A stretch of 64,000 nucleotides of DNA from Exiguobacterium aurantiacum (lineage in GTDB: Bacteria; Bacillota; Bacilli; Exiguobacteriales; Exiguobacteriaceae): positions 1,206,501 to 1,270,500 of the forward strand of contig NZ_CP101462.1 in assembly GCF_024362205.1 (NCBI RefSeq). The letters run 5' to 3'. How positions within the stretch are numbered: position 1 is the stretch's first letter; each line of letters opens with the position of its first letter. The position numbers were made by a program, and so were the translations under genes. This document shows positions 1 through 9,349 of this stretch, piece by piece. The notes beneath the pieces are model-generated. The model had not been told where the DNA came from and searched no databases. It worked only from the letters and a program-made list of their open reading frames with translations.

Positions 1-747
<747 letters not shown>

Positions 748-782
748 TTGTGTTTTTGAATAAAATGTGAAGTTTTAGAAGA

Positions 783-828
783 AAGGAAGGAAAATGAGTG
801 ATTTTCCTTCCTTCTTTATTATTTTTTG
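783..828 (+). terminator. Rho-independent terminator of rpoD
   Basis: A perfect 13-bp stem (783-795 with 801-813, loop GAGTG) is followed by a T-rich tail. It separates the sigma factor gene from cccA. Confidence 0.85.
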
Positions 829-879
829 AGTAAAATAGTGATGGGTAGAAATTTGGAATGAACATGAGGGGGAAATACA

Positions 880-1218
880 ATGCGTAATCCATTGTTACCG
901 TTTGCAGCGATCGCGATCGTCGCAATCATTGCCATGGTCTCATTATCGTATTTTGGCGTGAACCAAGCTCAGCAGGCTGCTGAAGGTCCAGCGGTCACCG
1001 AGATGAACCCGGAAGACTTGTACGCGGCGAAAGGTTGCACAGGTTGCCACGGTGGGAATCTAGAAGGTGGCGTCGGTCCTGCCTTGACAGGCGTCGGCGA
1101 ACGTTTATCGGCTGAAGAGATCACAAACATCATCGTCAACGGTAAAGGTTCAATGCCAGCCGGTCTCGCGACTGCCGAAGAAGCAGACGTACTCGCGACT
1201 TGGTTGCTCGAACAATAA
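880..1218 (+). CDS. cccA: Membrane-anchored cytochrome c (c550 type)
   Basis: Small monohaem cytochrome c of the membrane respiratory chain, carrying electrons on the outer face of the membrane. The 112-residue protein has one uncleaved N-terminal membrane anchor (about residues 5-25), then a haem domain with the c-type motif CTGCH (C53, C56, H57) and a plausible distal methionine in GSMPAGL. There is no lipobox, so the anchor is a helix rather than a lipid, as in Bacillus c550. The start is supported by a GAGGGGG ribosome site about 8 bases upstream. The position directly after the sigma factor gene matches Bacillus cccA. Confidence 0.93.
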   Translation: MRNPLLPFAAIAIVAIIAMVSLSYFGVNQAQQAAEGPAVTEMNPEDLYAAKGCTGCHGGNLEGGVGPALTGVGERLSAEEITNIIVNGKGSMPAGLATAEEADVLATWLLEQ

Positions 1219-1223
1219 GGGTG

Positions 1224-1253
1224 AAACGTACTCCTTCTGGGGTACGTTTTTTG
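1224..1253 (+). terminator. Rho-independent terminator of cccA
   Basis: An 11-bp stem (1224-1234 with 1239-1249, one T-G pair) with loop TTCT runs directly into a T tract. Confidence 0.85.
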
Positions 1254-1315
1254 TTGTCCTAGATATAAATATTCGTTACCCTAATAGTGAAGAAGTAGAA
1301 AAAGGAGTTGTCCCT

Positions 1316-2032
1316 ATGCAAGAACAAGTGACGTTAGACCGCCGACTGAAGCAAGTCGTCGATTTCATCCCGAAAGGTAGCGTAGTGGCCGACATTGGCT
1401 CCGATCATGCCTACGTGCCGTGCTATCTCGTACAGCAAGGCATCGTCGACCGCGCCATCGCCGGCGAAGTGAACCGTGGACCGATGGAAGCGGCCAAAGC
1501 CCAAGTCGCGTTGATTGGGGCGACCGGAAATATCGACGTCCGTCTCGGTGACGGACTCGCCGTTCTCAAAGAAGATGAGGCGACGTGCATCTCGATTTGC
1601 GGGATGGGTGGAAGTTTGATTCGTTCCATCTTAGAGAGTGGGCGTGACAAATTAGGGGCGGTCGAACGGCTCGTCCTGCAACCGAACGTGGACGGGCAAC
1701 ACGTCCGCGAATGGCTGCTCGACGCAGGGTTCGTCCTAGTCGCTGAATCCATCGTCGAGGAGAACGATAAAGTGTATGAGATTCTCGTCGGAGAGCGTGG
1801 TACGGAGACGTGCTATAGCATGGATGACACAGAACGAATGTGGCAGCTCATGTTCGGACCGTATTTGCTCAAGACGCGCCCGGAGGCGTTCAAACTGAAA
1901 TGGGGCCGCGAGGCGGACAAGCTCGATTACGTGCTCGGTCAGATGGCCGCCGGTGCCCAGACCGAGGCGCTCATCCGCAAACAGGAGGAGTTCAAGACGC
2001 TGCGCGACAAAATGAGAGAGGTGAGCAACTGA
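1316..2032 (+). CDS. trmK: tRNA (adenine-22-N1)-methyltransferase
   Basis: SAM-dependent methyltransferase of the TrmK (YqfN) family, which makes m1A22 in the D-loop of tRNAs. The 238-residue protein has the Rossmann SAM motif near the N-terminus (VVADIGSDHAYVP, about residues 24-36), the acidic strand end AGEVNRGP, and the family signature ISICGMGGSLI. It starts at an ATG preceded by AAAAGGAGTTG. Its TGA stop overlaps the ATG of the NIF3 gene by one base, so the two are translationally coupled, and this pair also sits together in Bacillus. Confidence 0.93.
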   Translation: MQEQVTLDRRLKQVVDFIPKGSVVADIGSDHAYVPCYLVQQGIVDRAIAGEVNRGPMEAAKAQVALIGATGNIDVRLGDGLAVLKEDEATCISICGMGGSLIRSILESGRDKLGAVERLVLQPNVDGQHVREWLLDAGFVLVAESIVEENDKVYEILVGERGTETCYSMDDTERMWQLMFGPYLLKTRPEAFKLKWGREADKLDYVLGQMAAGAQTEALIRKQEEFKTLRDKMREVSN

Positions 2033-3144
2033 TGGCGAACGGAAACCATGTCATTCAATTGTTTGAAGAGTTTGCCCCAAAACATCTCGCGGTCGAGGGC
2101 GATAAGATCGGTCTTCAAATTGGGACGTTGAACAAACCGGTACAACGGGTCATGGTGACGCTCGACGTGCTCGAGTCGGTCGTCGATGAGGCGATCGAGC
2201 GGAACGTCGACTTGATTATCGCCCACCATCCCCCGATTTTCAGCGCGCTCGCGCAAGTGAACGATCGCAGTGCCGCTGGCCGAATTGTCATGAAATGCAT
2301 CCGGCATGACATCGCCGTCTACGTCGCCCATACGAACTTGGACGTCTGTCAGGGCGGGGTCAACGATTGGATGAGTCAGGCGCTTGGGCTAGTCGATCCG
2401 ACGGTGCTCATCCCGACGTACGAAGAACCGGTGTATAAACTGTCCGTCTTCGTCCCGACGACCCATCGGACTGTCGTCTCGGAAGCGCTCGGCCGGGCCG
2501 GTGCCGGACGACTCGGGGATTATGGAGATTGTCAGTTCACCGTCTCAGGAGAAGGGCAATTCACTCCGCTTGCCGGGTCTGACCCGTACCTTGGTCAGCA
2601 AGGCAAGACGGAACGGGTCGAAGAAGTGAAAATCGAGACAATCGTCACCGAAAGCCAGAAGAAACGTGTGCTCAAGGCGATGACGGACGCCCATCCATAT
2701 GAAGAAGTCGCCTACGACTTGATTCGTGACGACATCGAGGGAAGAGTGTTCGGTCTCGGCCGCATCGGCCGTCTCGAGACGCCGCTTACACTCGCGGCGT
2801 TCGCCGAACACGTCAAGACGTGCTTTGATGTCGAGGCCGTCCGGGTCGTCGGTGATCCGACTCGGACAATCGAGAAAGTGGCCGTCCTCGGCGGGGACGG
2901 GAACAAATATGTGTCAGCCGCCCATTTCAAAGGCGCAGATGTCTATGTGACGGGCGACTTGTATTTCCATGTGGCGCACGACGCGATGGCGCTCGGTCTC
3001 TCCGTCATCGACCCAGGTCATCACGTGGAAAGTGTGATGAAGCAAGGCGTCGTCAATGTGATGCGCGAGAAGTGTGATCGCGCGAAGCTCGATGTCGAAT
3101 TGTTCGTGTCGGAAGCTGATACGAATCCGTTTCGTTTTTATTGA
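2032..3144 (+). CDS. yqfO: NIF3-like dinuclear metal centre protein
   Basis: Member of the NIF3/YqfO family: hexameric proteins with a two-metal site and uncertain cellular role (links to GTP cyclohydrolase I-like folds and to c-di-AMP have been proposed for relatives). The 370-residue protein has the N-terminal metal motif LIIAHHPPIFS, an inserted PII-like middle domain (about 130-230), and the C-terminal metal motif GGDGNKYVSAAH with YVTGDLYFHVAHDA. The ATG at 2032 overlaps the trmK stop and has GAGAGAGGTG upstream. The open frame extends further 5' but that part only mirrors trmK in another frame. Confidence 0.93.
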   Translation: MANGNHVIQLFEEFAPKHLAVEGDKIGLQIGTLNKPVQRVMVTLDVLESVVDEAIERNVDLIIAHHPPIFSALAQVNDRSAAGRIVMKCIRHDIAVYVAHTNLDVCQGGVNDWMSQALGLVDPTVLIPTYEEPVYKLSVFVPTTHRTVVSEALGRAGAGRLGDYGDCQFTVSGEGQFTPLAGSDPYLGQQGKTERVEEVKIETIVTESQKKRVLKAMTDAHPYEEVAYDLIRDDIEGRVFGLGRIGRLETPLTLAAFAEHVKTCFDVEAVRVVGDPTRTIEKVAVLGGDGNKYVSAAHFKGADVYVTGDLYFHVAHDAMALGLSVIDPGHHVESVMKQGVVNVMREKCDRAKLDVELFVSEADTNPFRFY

Positions 3145-3151
3145 TCAATCG

Positions 3152-3181
3152 AAAACCCCCGTCCTCTCATGAGGGCGGGGG
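3152..3181 (-). terminator. Terminator of ispH, in the convergent gap
   Basis: An 11-bp GC-rich stem (3156-3166 with 3171-3181, loop TCAT) is followed on the minus strand by TTTT. It lies between the convergent yqfO and ispH genes. The plus-strand side lacks a good T tract, so it may work in one direction only. Confidence 0.75.
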
Positions 3182-3186
3182 TCATG

Positions 3187-4140
3187 TCATTTACGGAGCG
3201 CCTTCACTTTCGGGAGGATGCTGCGCAGTTCGAGATAAGGCGTCTTATCATGCGTGCTCAAATCGAGCGGGTCATATTGGGTCAAGAAGTCGATCACTTT
3301 CTTCGTGATTGGCGTCGGCGTCGACGCACCCGACGTGACGGCGACCGTCTCGACACCGGCGAGCCAAGCGAGGTCGAGCTCGCTCAAGTCACCGATGCGG
3401 TACGCGTTCGTGCCGGCAATCTCTTTAGAGACTTGTGCCAGACGATTCGAGTTGTTCGATTTCGGGTCACCGACGACGATCAATAGTTCACAGTCACCAG
3501 CTTGTTCAGCGACAGCCTCTTGTCGGACTTGGGTCGCGTTACAGATTTCATTGTGGACTTCGACGTGAGGGTAACGCTCTTGAATCATTTCAATCAAGGC
3601 CGAGACGTCCCATTGGCTCATCGTCGTCTGGTTTGTGACAAGAATTTTTGCGTCATACAAATGAGCCGGGAGCGCCTCGAAATCACGCTCATATTGAACG
3701 AGATGGACCTTTCCAGGAGCGACGCCCATCGCGCCTTCCGGTTCCGGGTGGCCGTGTTTCCCGATATAGATGACTTCATAACCGTCAGCCGTCTTTTCGC
3801 GAATCAAATCGTGAGTGACCAGGACGTCTGGACATGAGGCGTCGACAATCGTCAACCCTTTCTCGATGGCACGTTTGCGCACGAGCGGCGAGATGCCGTG
3901 GGCGGTGAAGACGACCGTTCCGCGGTCGATTGTCTCAAGTGCTTTCATGCGATCCTCGCCGTCGACCGTCTTGACGCCGAGGTCCTCGAATGCTTGGGTG
4001 ACATGACGGTTATGGACGATCATGCCAAGTATATGGATAGGACGCGGTAAATCTGGGTTGGCCACGGCTTCGTTAGCGAGCTTCATGGCATCGACGACGC
4101 CGTAGCAATATCCGCGTGGACTGATTTTTTTAACTTTCAT
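3187..4140 (-). CDS. ispH: 4-hydroxy-3-methylbut-2-enyl diphosphate reductase
   Basis: Last enzyme of the MEP isoprenoid pathway: reduces HMBPP to isopentenyl and dimethylallyl diphosphate using a [4Fe-4S] cluster. The 317-residue protein has the three cluster cysteines in their usual settings (GYCYGV at residue 12, DASCPDV near 103, NEICNATQ near 200) and the substrate loops TAHGISP and IGKHGHPE. IspG, the preceding enzyme, is also in this window (18249-19370). The start codon has AAAGGAG 13 bases upstream, a long spacing, and that site forms a small hairpin with a downstream TCCTT (see findings). Confidence 0.96.
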   Translation of the reverse strand: MKVKKISPRGYCYGVVDAMKLANEAVANPDLPRPIHILGMIVHNRHVTQAFEDLGVKTVDGEDRMKALETIDRGTVVFTAHGISPLVRKRAIEKGLTIVDASCPDVLVTHDLIREKTADGYEVIYIGKHGHPEPEGAMGVAPGKVHLVQYERDFEALPAHLYDAKILVTNQTTMSQWDVSALIEMIQERYPHVEVHNEICNATQVRQEAVAEQAGDCELLIVVGDPKSNNSNRLAQVSKEIAGTNAYRIGDLSELDLAWLAGVETVAVTSGASTPTPITKKVIDFLTQYDPLDLSTHDKTPYLELRSILPKVKALRK

Positions 4141-4226
4141 TTTGTAAGGAACGCTCCTTTCGCGATGCTGTCATACGTATTAGTCTAACATTGTTTCGAA
4201 AATACGAAAAGATTTCCGTGTATTCA

Positions 4227-4235
4227 TGCTATAAT
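4227..4235 (+). promoter_or_regulatory. Extended -10 promoter of the kinase/sugar-binding pair
   Basis: TGCTATAAT is a perfect -10 hexamer (4230-4235) with a TGn extension and no good -35. It lies 26 bases before the GTG start of the histidine kinase. Confidence 0.6.
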
Positions 4236-4260
4236 CTTAAGGTTAGAAAGGAGGGACACC

Positions 4261-6024
4261 GTGGAACGCCTAAGAACATTGCTTGAAGTTCGAAAATCGT
4301 ACTTCTTTCAGATTACATTCATTATCTTCATTATATTAGGACTTGTCATCTCTTCACTAGCCTTCTCTGCCGACCGTGTGACGGTGTCCCGCGCGGAAGA
4401 ACTGGCGAAAGAACAATTTGACTACGCGATCGATGGGAGTATTGAAAACCTAGAGACGCGGCTCGGTAAATTATACGAAGATTTGGTCTACCTCGGTGCT
4501 TACGTCGGGAATGAGACATATATCGAAGAACGGATTCGCACCGGTTATTTGAATCAGCGGACAAGCTTCACCTCGATCTTTTATTATGATTTAGAAGGCG
4601 AAGCGTTCACGTGGTACTCGCAGCGGCAAGTGCCGGCGCTGACGCTCAAGAGCGATTCGAAATTTCAAGAAGTGCTCACCGGCGGCAGGAACGACTTGTT
4701 TATGAGTGACCCGATCTCGATCTCGGGTGACGTCGGGACGTATTTATACGTCCCAGTGCTTGAAGACAACCGGATGGTCGGGATGTTCGGCGGAAGTATC
4801 AGCGTGCTCAACTCAGATTTATATCGCCGGATGCTCGAATCGGCGAATGATGACATGATTCTCTACTTGTTGAATGAACGGGGCGAGGTTTTGTCGACAT
4901 CATTCAATCTCGTCACGGACGCAGAACGGCGCTTGTCCCGGTCCATTATCGAAGCGACGGACGCCTACGACGTACGTTCGGTGTTCAGTACGAAAGACGA
5001 TGTCCTCATGTATGAGCCCGATGCGCGTGTCAACGGCTGGAGCGTCCTCGCGAAGCATAGTACCGATTCCGTCTACGAAGCCGTGTATGCGACGCGTTGG
5101 CAATACTTGATGATCACGCTCGTCACGTTCTTCTTGAGCATTCTGGTCGGCTTGCTGTTGTCGAGGACACTGACGAGCCCGCTGCTTGAACTCGTTCAAA
5201 GTATTAAGCAGCAACAGTCGCTTGAACCGATCCAACTCGAACGGACCGGCTCAAAGGAAGTCGAGACGTTGCTCGATACGTACAACGATTACTCCCGACG
5301 CATGGAGACGGCCCGACGCGAACAGCTTAGTCAACAACAGCTGTTGCTTCAACAAGAGAAGCTCGCCTCGCTCGGACAGCTCGCTGCCGGGATTGCCCAT
5401 GAGATTCGTAACCCGCTCACGCCGGTCCAAATCACGTTGCAGATGGTGAAAGAAGGACATAGCAGCAGCGACATGCTCGATCTCGCTCTTTCAGAGCTCG
5501 ACCGGGCCAACCACTTGATCACGACGATGCTCACGCTTGCGAAGCCCGACCAGGCGAAGCTGCAGGAAGAGTGGCTCGACATGACCGAGTTTGCGAAACG
5601 TCTCGAATTCTTGCTCGATGCCGAATGCTATAAGCGGGTCACAAACTGGGAGTTGAACACTCCGAACGACATGCCGCCATTTTACTGTTCGAATGACATG
5701 CTCGTCCAAATCATCTATAACTTGTTCAAAAACGCGGTCGAGGCCGTCGATGCGAAAGGTGCCGACGGGGTCGTGACAGTCACGATTCAATTCACAGAGC
5801 GGGACTACCGCTTCTTGATCGAAGACAATGGGATCGGCATGACCGAAGCCCAAGTCAAGTCGGTCGGATCCGCGTTTTATACAACGAAAGAGAACGGCAA
5901 CGGCTTGGGGCTCTACATGATTCGCGAATACTTGAAAGCCGTGAACGGCCACATGGAAATTGAGAGTGTTGAAGGAGAAGGTACGGCCATGATGATTAAA
6001 ATCCCAAGGCGGTCGCACCCATGA
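4261..6024 (+). CDS. Sensor histidine kinase with extracellular dCache-like domain
   Basis: Membrane sensor kinase of 587 residues. Order: TM1 (about 17-35), an extracytoplasmic region of about 240 residues that reads like a double Cache fold (FTSIFYYDLEGEAFTWYS, later MFGGSISV), TM2 (about 281-301), a coiled linker, HisKA with the phospho-acceptor H380 in AAGIAHEIRNPLTPVQ, then HATPase_c with N-box NLFKNAVEA, G1 DNGIGM (522-527) and G2 NGNGLGLYM. All catalytic boxes are intact. The start is GTG with AAAGGAGGGAC just upstream. The stop overlaps the next gene (ATGA), and that gene encodes a sugar-binding protein. No response regulator is adjacent, so the output partner is unknown. The pair sits where Bacillus keeps only yqfQ. 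Confidence 0.9.
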   Translation: MERLRTLLEVRKSYFFQITFIIFIILGLVISSLAFSADRVTVSRAEELAKEQFDYAIDGSIENLETRLGKLYEDLVYLGAYVGNETYIEERIRTGYLNQRTSFTSIFYYDLEGEAFTWYSQRQVPALTLKSDSKFQEVLTGGRNDLFMSDPISISGDVGTYLYVPVLEDNRMVGMFGGSISVLNSDLYRRMLESANDDMILYLLNERGEVLSTSFNLVTDAERRLSRSIIEATDAYDVRSVFSTKDDVLMYEPDARVNGWSVLAKHSTDSVYEAVYATRWQYLMITLVTFFLSILVGLLLSRTLTSPLLELVQSIKQQQSLEPIQLERTGSKEVETLLDTYNDYSRRMETARREQLSQQQLLLQQEKLASLGQLAAGIAHEIRNPLTPVQITLQMVKEGHSSSDMLDLALSELDRANHLITTMLTLAKPDQAKLQEEWLDMTEFAKRLEFLLDAECYKRVTNWELNTPNDMPPFYCSNDMLVQIIYNLFKNAVEAVDAKGADGVVTVTIQFTERDYRFLIEDNGIGMTEAQVKSVGSAFYTTKENGNGLGLYMIREYLKAVNGHMEIESVEGEGTAMMIKIPRRSHP

Positions 6025-6959
6025 CGAAAGGATTTAAACATTACTGGCTTTGGCTACCGGTCGTCTGGGCGCTGTCGATTCTATTGATCACATCGATTCA
6101 ATTACCGGAACGGACGAGAGCAAATAATGAAGTCGGTTTCGTGTTCGTCAGTGAAAAACATGAGCATGCCAATAAACTGTTGGCCGCGTTCGTCCGGACA
6201 GCGAATCAAAAAGGGTTCATCCCTGTCCCGACGACGAGTGAGGATTCCCGTGTCCTCGAGAAAGAAAAATTGGATGCGCTGATTGATCGCGGGGTCGAAG
6301 CGATCTTCGTGACGACGCTCGATGAATCGTTCATCCGCCCATCGCTCGAACGGGCCGAACGGGAAGGCATCCCGATTATCGCCATTGACCGGATGATCGA
6401 CCATGAAAGCGTCGTGACATCGGTCATGTCCGATAACGTCGAGATCGGCCGAATGGCAGCGAACCATATCGCCGCCCAACACGCCGGGCTCGACCGTCCG
6501 ATTCGTGTCGTCGAAGTGAGAGGGACCGCTAAAGTCCGCTCGACGATCGACCGGAGCCTCGGGTTGACGGAATACGACAAAGCCAACGACAACCTGCAAG
6601 TCGTCGCTTCGATCACCGGTAATTACGATACGTTCCAAGCGGAGATTGAGATGTCACGTTGGCTCGATGCCGATATCCCGTTCGATGCCGTCTTTTCCCA
6701 CAATGATGACAATACGTTCGGTGTCGTCCGCGCCCTTGAAAGCCATGGTCTCAGCGACAAGACGCTCGTATCGGTCGACGGCGTGACGGGCATTTATCCG
6801 CTCATCCATAGCGGGAAAGTCGATGCGACGGTTGTCCAATCACCGAACGAGATGATCGAGGTCGGATTCAAGGCGCTCGAACATCATTTGAACGGCAAGA
6901 AAATTGCGTCACACTACTATTCGTCGAGCTATTTGTATGAAGGGCTCGCAAAAGATTAA
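6021..6959 (+). CDS. Membrane-anchored RbsB/LacI-type sugar-binding protein
   Basis: Periplasmic-binding-protein type I fold (Peripla_BP_4, ribose-binding family), 312 residues. It has one N-terminal membrane helix (about 8-26) and no lipobox cysteine, so it is tethered outside the cell by a helix. Positions that contact sugar in ribose-binding protein are kept: D123-R124, N139, R178, N228, D253 and Q273, so a small sugar is a likely ligand (inference by alignment from memory). It overlaps the kinase gene by 4 bases and has no permease or ATPase gene beside it, which points to a sensing rather than a transport role. The arrangement recalls LuxP with LuxQ. Confidence 0.87.
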   Translation: MTKGFKHYWLWLPVVWALSILLITSIQLPERTRANNEVGFVFVSEKHEHANKLLAAFVRTANQKGFIPVPTTSEDSRVLEKEKLDALIDRGVEAIFVTTLDESFIRPSLERAEREGIPIIAIDRMIDHESVVTSVMSDNVEIGRMAANHIAAQHAGLDRPIRVVEVRGTAKVRSTIDRSLGLTEYDKANDNLQVVASITGNYDTFQAEIEMSRWLDADIPFDAVFSHNDDNTFGVVRALESHGLSDKTLVSVDGVTGIYPLIHSGKVDATVVQSPNEMIEVGFKALEHHLNGKKIASHYYSSSYLYEGLAKD

Positions 6960-6987
6960 TTGACAAATGATTAGATTCCGCTATGCT
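6960..6987 (+). promoter_or_regulatory. SigA promoter of cshB
   Basis: A consensus -35 TTGACA (6960-6965), a 16-base spacer and -10 TATGCT (6982-6987). It begins one base after the sugar-binding gene, so the helicase gene has its own transcription start. Confidence 0.65.
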
Positions 6988-7020
6988 AGGAAAAGTGGAA
7001 AGAAACAGGAGGTGTATCGA

Positions 7021-8364
7021 TTGAACAGCTTCCAACAGTTCAAATTGTTACCGTTTATCGTCGATGCCTTGACAGAAAAGCGCATCACAGTACCGACGGA
7101 CATTCAGGCCCGGATTATCCCGGCTGCGATGAATGGCCGCGATATCATTGGGAAATCACAAACCGGGACGGGGAAGACGCTTGCGTTCCTCTTACCTATT
7201 TTAGAAGCGATCGATCCGAAAGAAGAATCGGTCCAAGCCATCGTCGTCGCACCGACGCGCGAACTCGCTTGGCAGATTCACGAAGAGTTGAAAACACTCC
7301 TCGTCAAACAGCCGGACTATATTAAAACAAGTCTGATTGTCGGAGGAACTGACCGGGAACGACAAATCGACAAGATGAAAAACCCACCACAACTGATCAT
7401 CGGGACACCAGGTCGTCTACTCGACTTGATGAAAGTCCAAGCGTTATTCCCGCACAAAGTCACGCACTTCGTCGTCGACGAAGCCGACCAAATGCTCGAC
7501 ATGGGCTTCTTGCCTGAAGTCGACCGCATCGCACAGGCATTGCCAGAGAAACTTCAAACGATGGTCTTCTCAGCGACGATCCCTGAGAAGCTGCAACCGT
7601 TCTTGAAGAAATATTTGCATGACCCGCGTTACGCGGAAGCGAGTGAAGAGCATCGCGTCGTTCCGAAAATCAAGCATCACGTCATCCCGGTCCGTCACCG
7701 TGACCGCAAGGCGTTGACGGTCGAAATCGCAAAAGCGATCAACCCGTTCGTCTGTCTCGTGTTCACGAACACGAAACAAGATGCGGATGAGTTGGAGACG
7801 TCGTTCCGCGAGGCGGGACTCAACGTCGGCACGCTTCATGGGGACATGCAAGCCCGTCGCCGGAAGCAAGCGATCAAAGACATCAACGACGCAAAATATC
7901 AGTTCGTGATCGCCACAGACTTGGCGGCGCGCGGCATCGATATTAAAGGTGTGTCGCACATCATCAACTTCGGAATTCCGAAAGACCTCGACTTCTATAC
8001 GCACCGTGTCGGCCGTACGGGCCGCGCTGGGGAGACTGGCGAAGCGTACACGTTGTATGAAGATCACGAGAACGGTCCAATCAATCGACTCGAAGAGCGT
8101 GGTTTCACATTCAAGCACGTCGATTTGAAGAACGGATCGCTTCAAGAGATCAAGACACGCAAACGCCGCACGACCGACCGGAAGATGAAAGTCTCGCAAA
8201 CGGCGCACAGCCGGATGGCGGGCGAAATCAAGAAGGCGAAGAAAAAGGTCAAGCCTGGTTACAAGAAGAAGTTCAAGTATAAATTGAAAGAGACGGCCTC
8301 ACGTGAGCATATGCAGAGCCAACGTCAGGAACGTCGCGAAGTTCGTAAAAAGAACCGACGCTAA
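7021..8364 (+). CDS. cshB: DEAD-box ATP-dependent RNA helicase
   Basis: Cold-shock type RNA helicase of the CshB (YqfR) family, acting in RNA unfolding and decay. The motifs are present in order: Q-motif region with PTDIQARIIP, motif I SQTGTGKT, Ia PTRELAWQ, Ib TPGRLLD, motif II VDEADQM, motif III FSATIP, and C-terminal motifs with IATDLAARGID and HRVGRTGRAG. A lysine-rich tail follows (about residues 370-447), typical of RNA-binding extensions. The start is TTG at 7021, set by AGGAGGTG at 7007-7014; the longer upstream frame has no ribosome site. 447 residues. Order cshB-nfo matches Bacillus. Confidence 0.93.
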   Translation: MNSFQQFKLLPFIVDALTEKRITVPTDIQARIIPAAMNGRDIIGKSQTGTGKTLAFLLPILEAIDPKEESVQAIVVAPTRELAWQIHEELKTLLVKQPDYIKTSLIVGGTDRERQIDKMKNPPQLIIGTPGRLLDLMKVQALFPHKVTHFVVDEADQMLDMGFLPEVDRIAQALPEKLQTMVFSATIPEKLQPFLKKYLHDPRYAEASEEHRVVPKIKHHVIPVRHRDRKALTVEIAKAINPFVCLVFTNTKQDADELETSFREAGLNVGTLHGDMQARRRKQAIKDINDAKYQFVIATDLAARGIDIKGVSHIINFGIPKDLDFYTHRVGRTGRAGETGEAYTLYEDHENGPINRLEERGFTFKHVDLKNGSLQEIKTRKRRTTDRKMKVSQTAHSRMAGEIKKAKKKVKPGYKKKFKYKLKETASREHMQSQRQERREVRKKNRR

Positions 8365-8366
8365 GC

Positions 8367-8404
8367 AAAAGAAGAATCGACTTCGTGGAGTCGATTCTTC
8401 TTTT
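8367..8404 (+). terminator. Rho-independent terminator of cshB
   Basis: A 16-bp perfect stem (8367-8382 with 8389-8404, loop TCGTGG) ends in a T tract. Confidence 0.88.
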
Positions 8405-8445
8405 TGTGTACACTAAGGACAGATGAGAATGAAGGAGAAGTGACT

Positions 8446-9348
8446 ATGTTAAAAATTGGTTCCCACGTTTCAGTATCCGGTAAGAAGATGCTACTCGCAG
8501 GCAGTGAAGAGGCCGTCTCATACGGCGCTAACACGATGATGGTGTATACGGGTGCACCCCAAAACACGCGGCGCAAACCGATCGAGGATTTGAATATCGA
8601 GGCGGCGCTCGCCCATATGGCGGCGTACGACATCGACGAGATCGTCGTCCATGCCCCGTATATCATCAACTTGGGGAACACGACGAAACCGGAGACGTTC
8701 GAACTCGCCGTCTCGTTTTTGGCCTCCGAAATTAAACGGGCCGAGGCGCTCCAAGTCGCACGTCACGTCGTCCTTCACCCGGGTGCCCACGTCGGTGCCG
8801 GTGAAGACGTCGGACTCGCTCGCATCATCGAGGGCTTGAACGAAGTGCTCACCGGGGACGAGACGGTCAAAATCGCGCTCGAGACGATGGCTGGGAAAGG
8901 CAGTGAGCTCGGCAAGACGTTCGAGGAGCTAGCGACGATCATCGATGGAGTGACACATAACGACCGGCTCTCGGTCTGTTTTGACACGTGTCACGTTCAT
9001 GACGCGGGTTACGACCTCGTCGGTGACTTGGACGGTGTCATCGAACAATTCGATCAAATCGTCGGATTGGACCGTCTTGGTGTCATCCACGTCAACGACT
9101 CGAAGAATGTCCGTGGTGCGAAGAAAGACCGTCACGAGAATATCGGCTACGGGGAGATCGGCTTTGATACGTTGAACCGGATTATCCACCATGAGGCGTT
9201 CACTCACTTGCCTAAGATTTTGGAGACGCCGTATATCCCGATCAGTGAGAAGACGAAAGTAGCACCATACAAGCAAGAGATCGAGATGTTCCGGGCGAAC
9301 CGGTTCGATGCCGAATGGCGCGAACAGTTCACGCTCGCGCACCAATAA
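8446..9348 (+). CDS. nfo: Deoxyribonuclease IV (AP endonuclease)
   Basis: Endonuclease IV of base excision repair; cuts DNA 5' to abasic sites using three zinc ions. The 300-residue protein shows the family signatures: [12 protein letters not shown] at the N-terminus, [48 protein letters not shown], and the C-terminal HVNDSKN with [14 protein letters not shown]. The ATG at 8446 follows GAAGGAGAAG; a longer open frame upstream has no such site and overlaps the cshB terminator. Starts one operon with the following HNH-like gene, one base after the stop. Confidence 0.95.
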   Translation: MLKIGSHVSVSGKKMLLAGSEEAVSYGANTMMVYTGAPQNTRRKPIEDLNIEAALAHMAAYDIDEIVVHAPYIINLGNTTKPETFELAVSFLASEIKRAEALQVARHVVLHPGAHVGAGEDVGLARIIEGLNEVLTGDETVKIALETMAGKGSELGKTFEELATIIDGVTHNDRLSVCFDTCHVHDAGYDLVGDLDGVIEQFDQIVGLDRLGVIHVNDSKNVRGAKKDRHENIGYGEIGFDTLNRIIHHEAFTHLPKILETPYIPISEKTKVAPYKQEIEMFRANRFDAEWREQFTLAHQ

Positions 9349-9349
9349 G

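Noticed and set aside
1840-2031. Upstream extension of the NIF3 reading frame
   Set aside because: It lies wholly inside trmK in another frame; the ATG at 2032 has the ribosome site and gives the normal family length.
3169-3837. Plus-strand open frames opposite ispH
   Set aside because: They mirror a strongly conserved minus-strand gene and have no homology features or ribosome sites.
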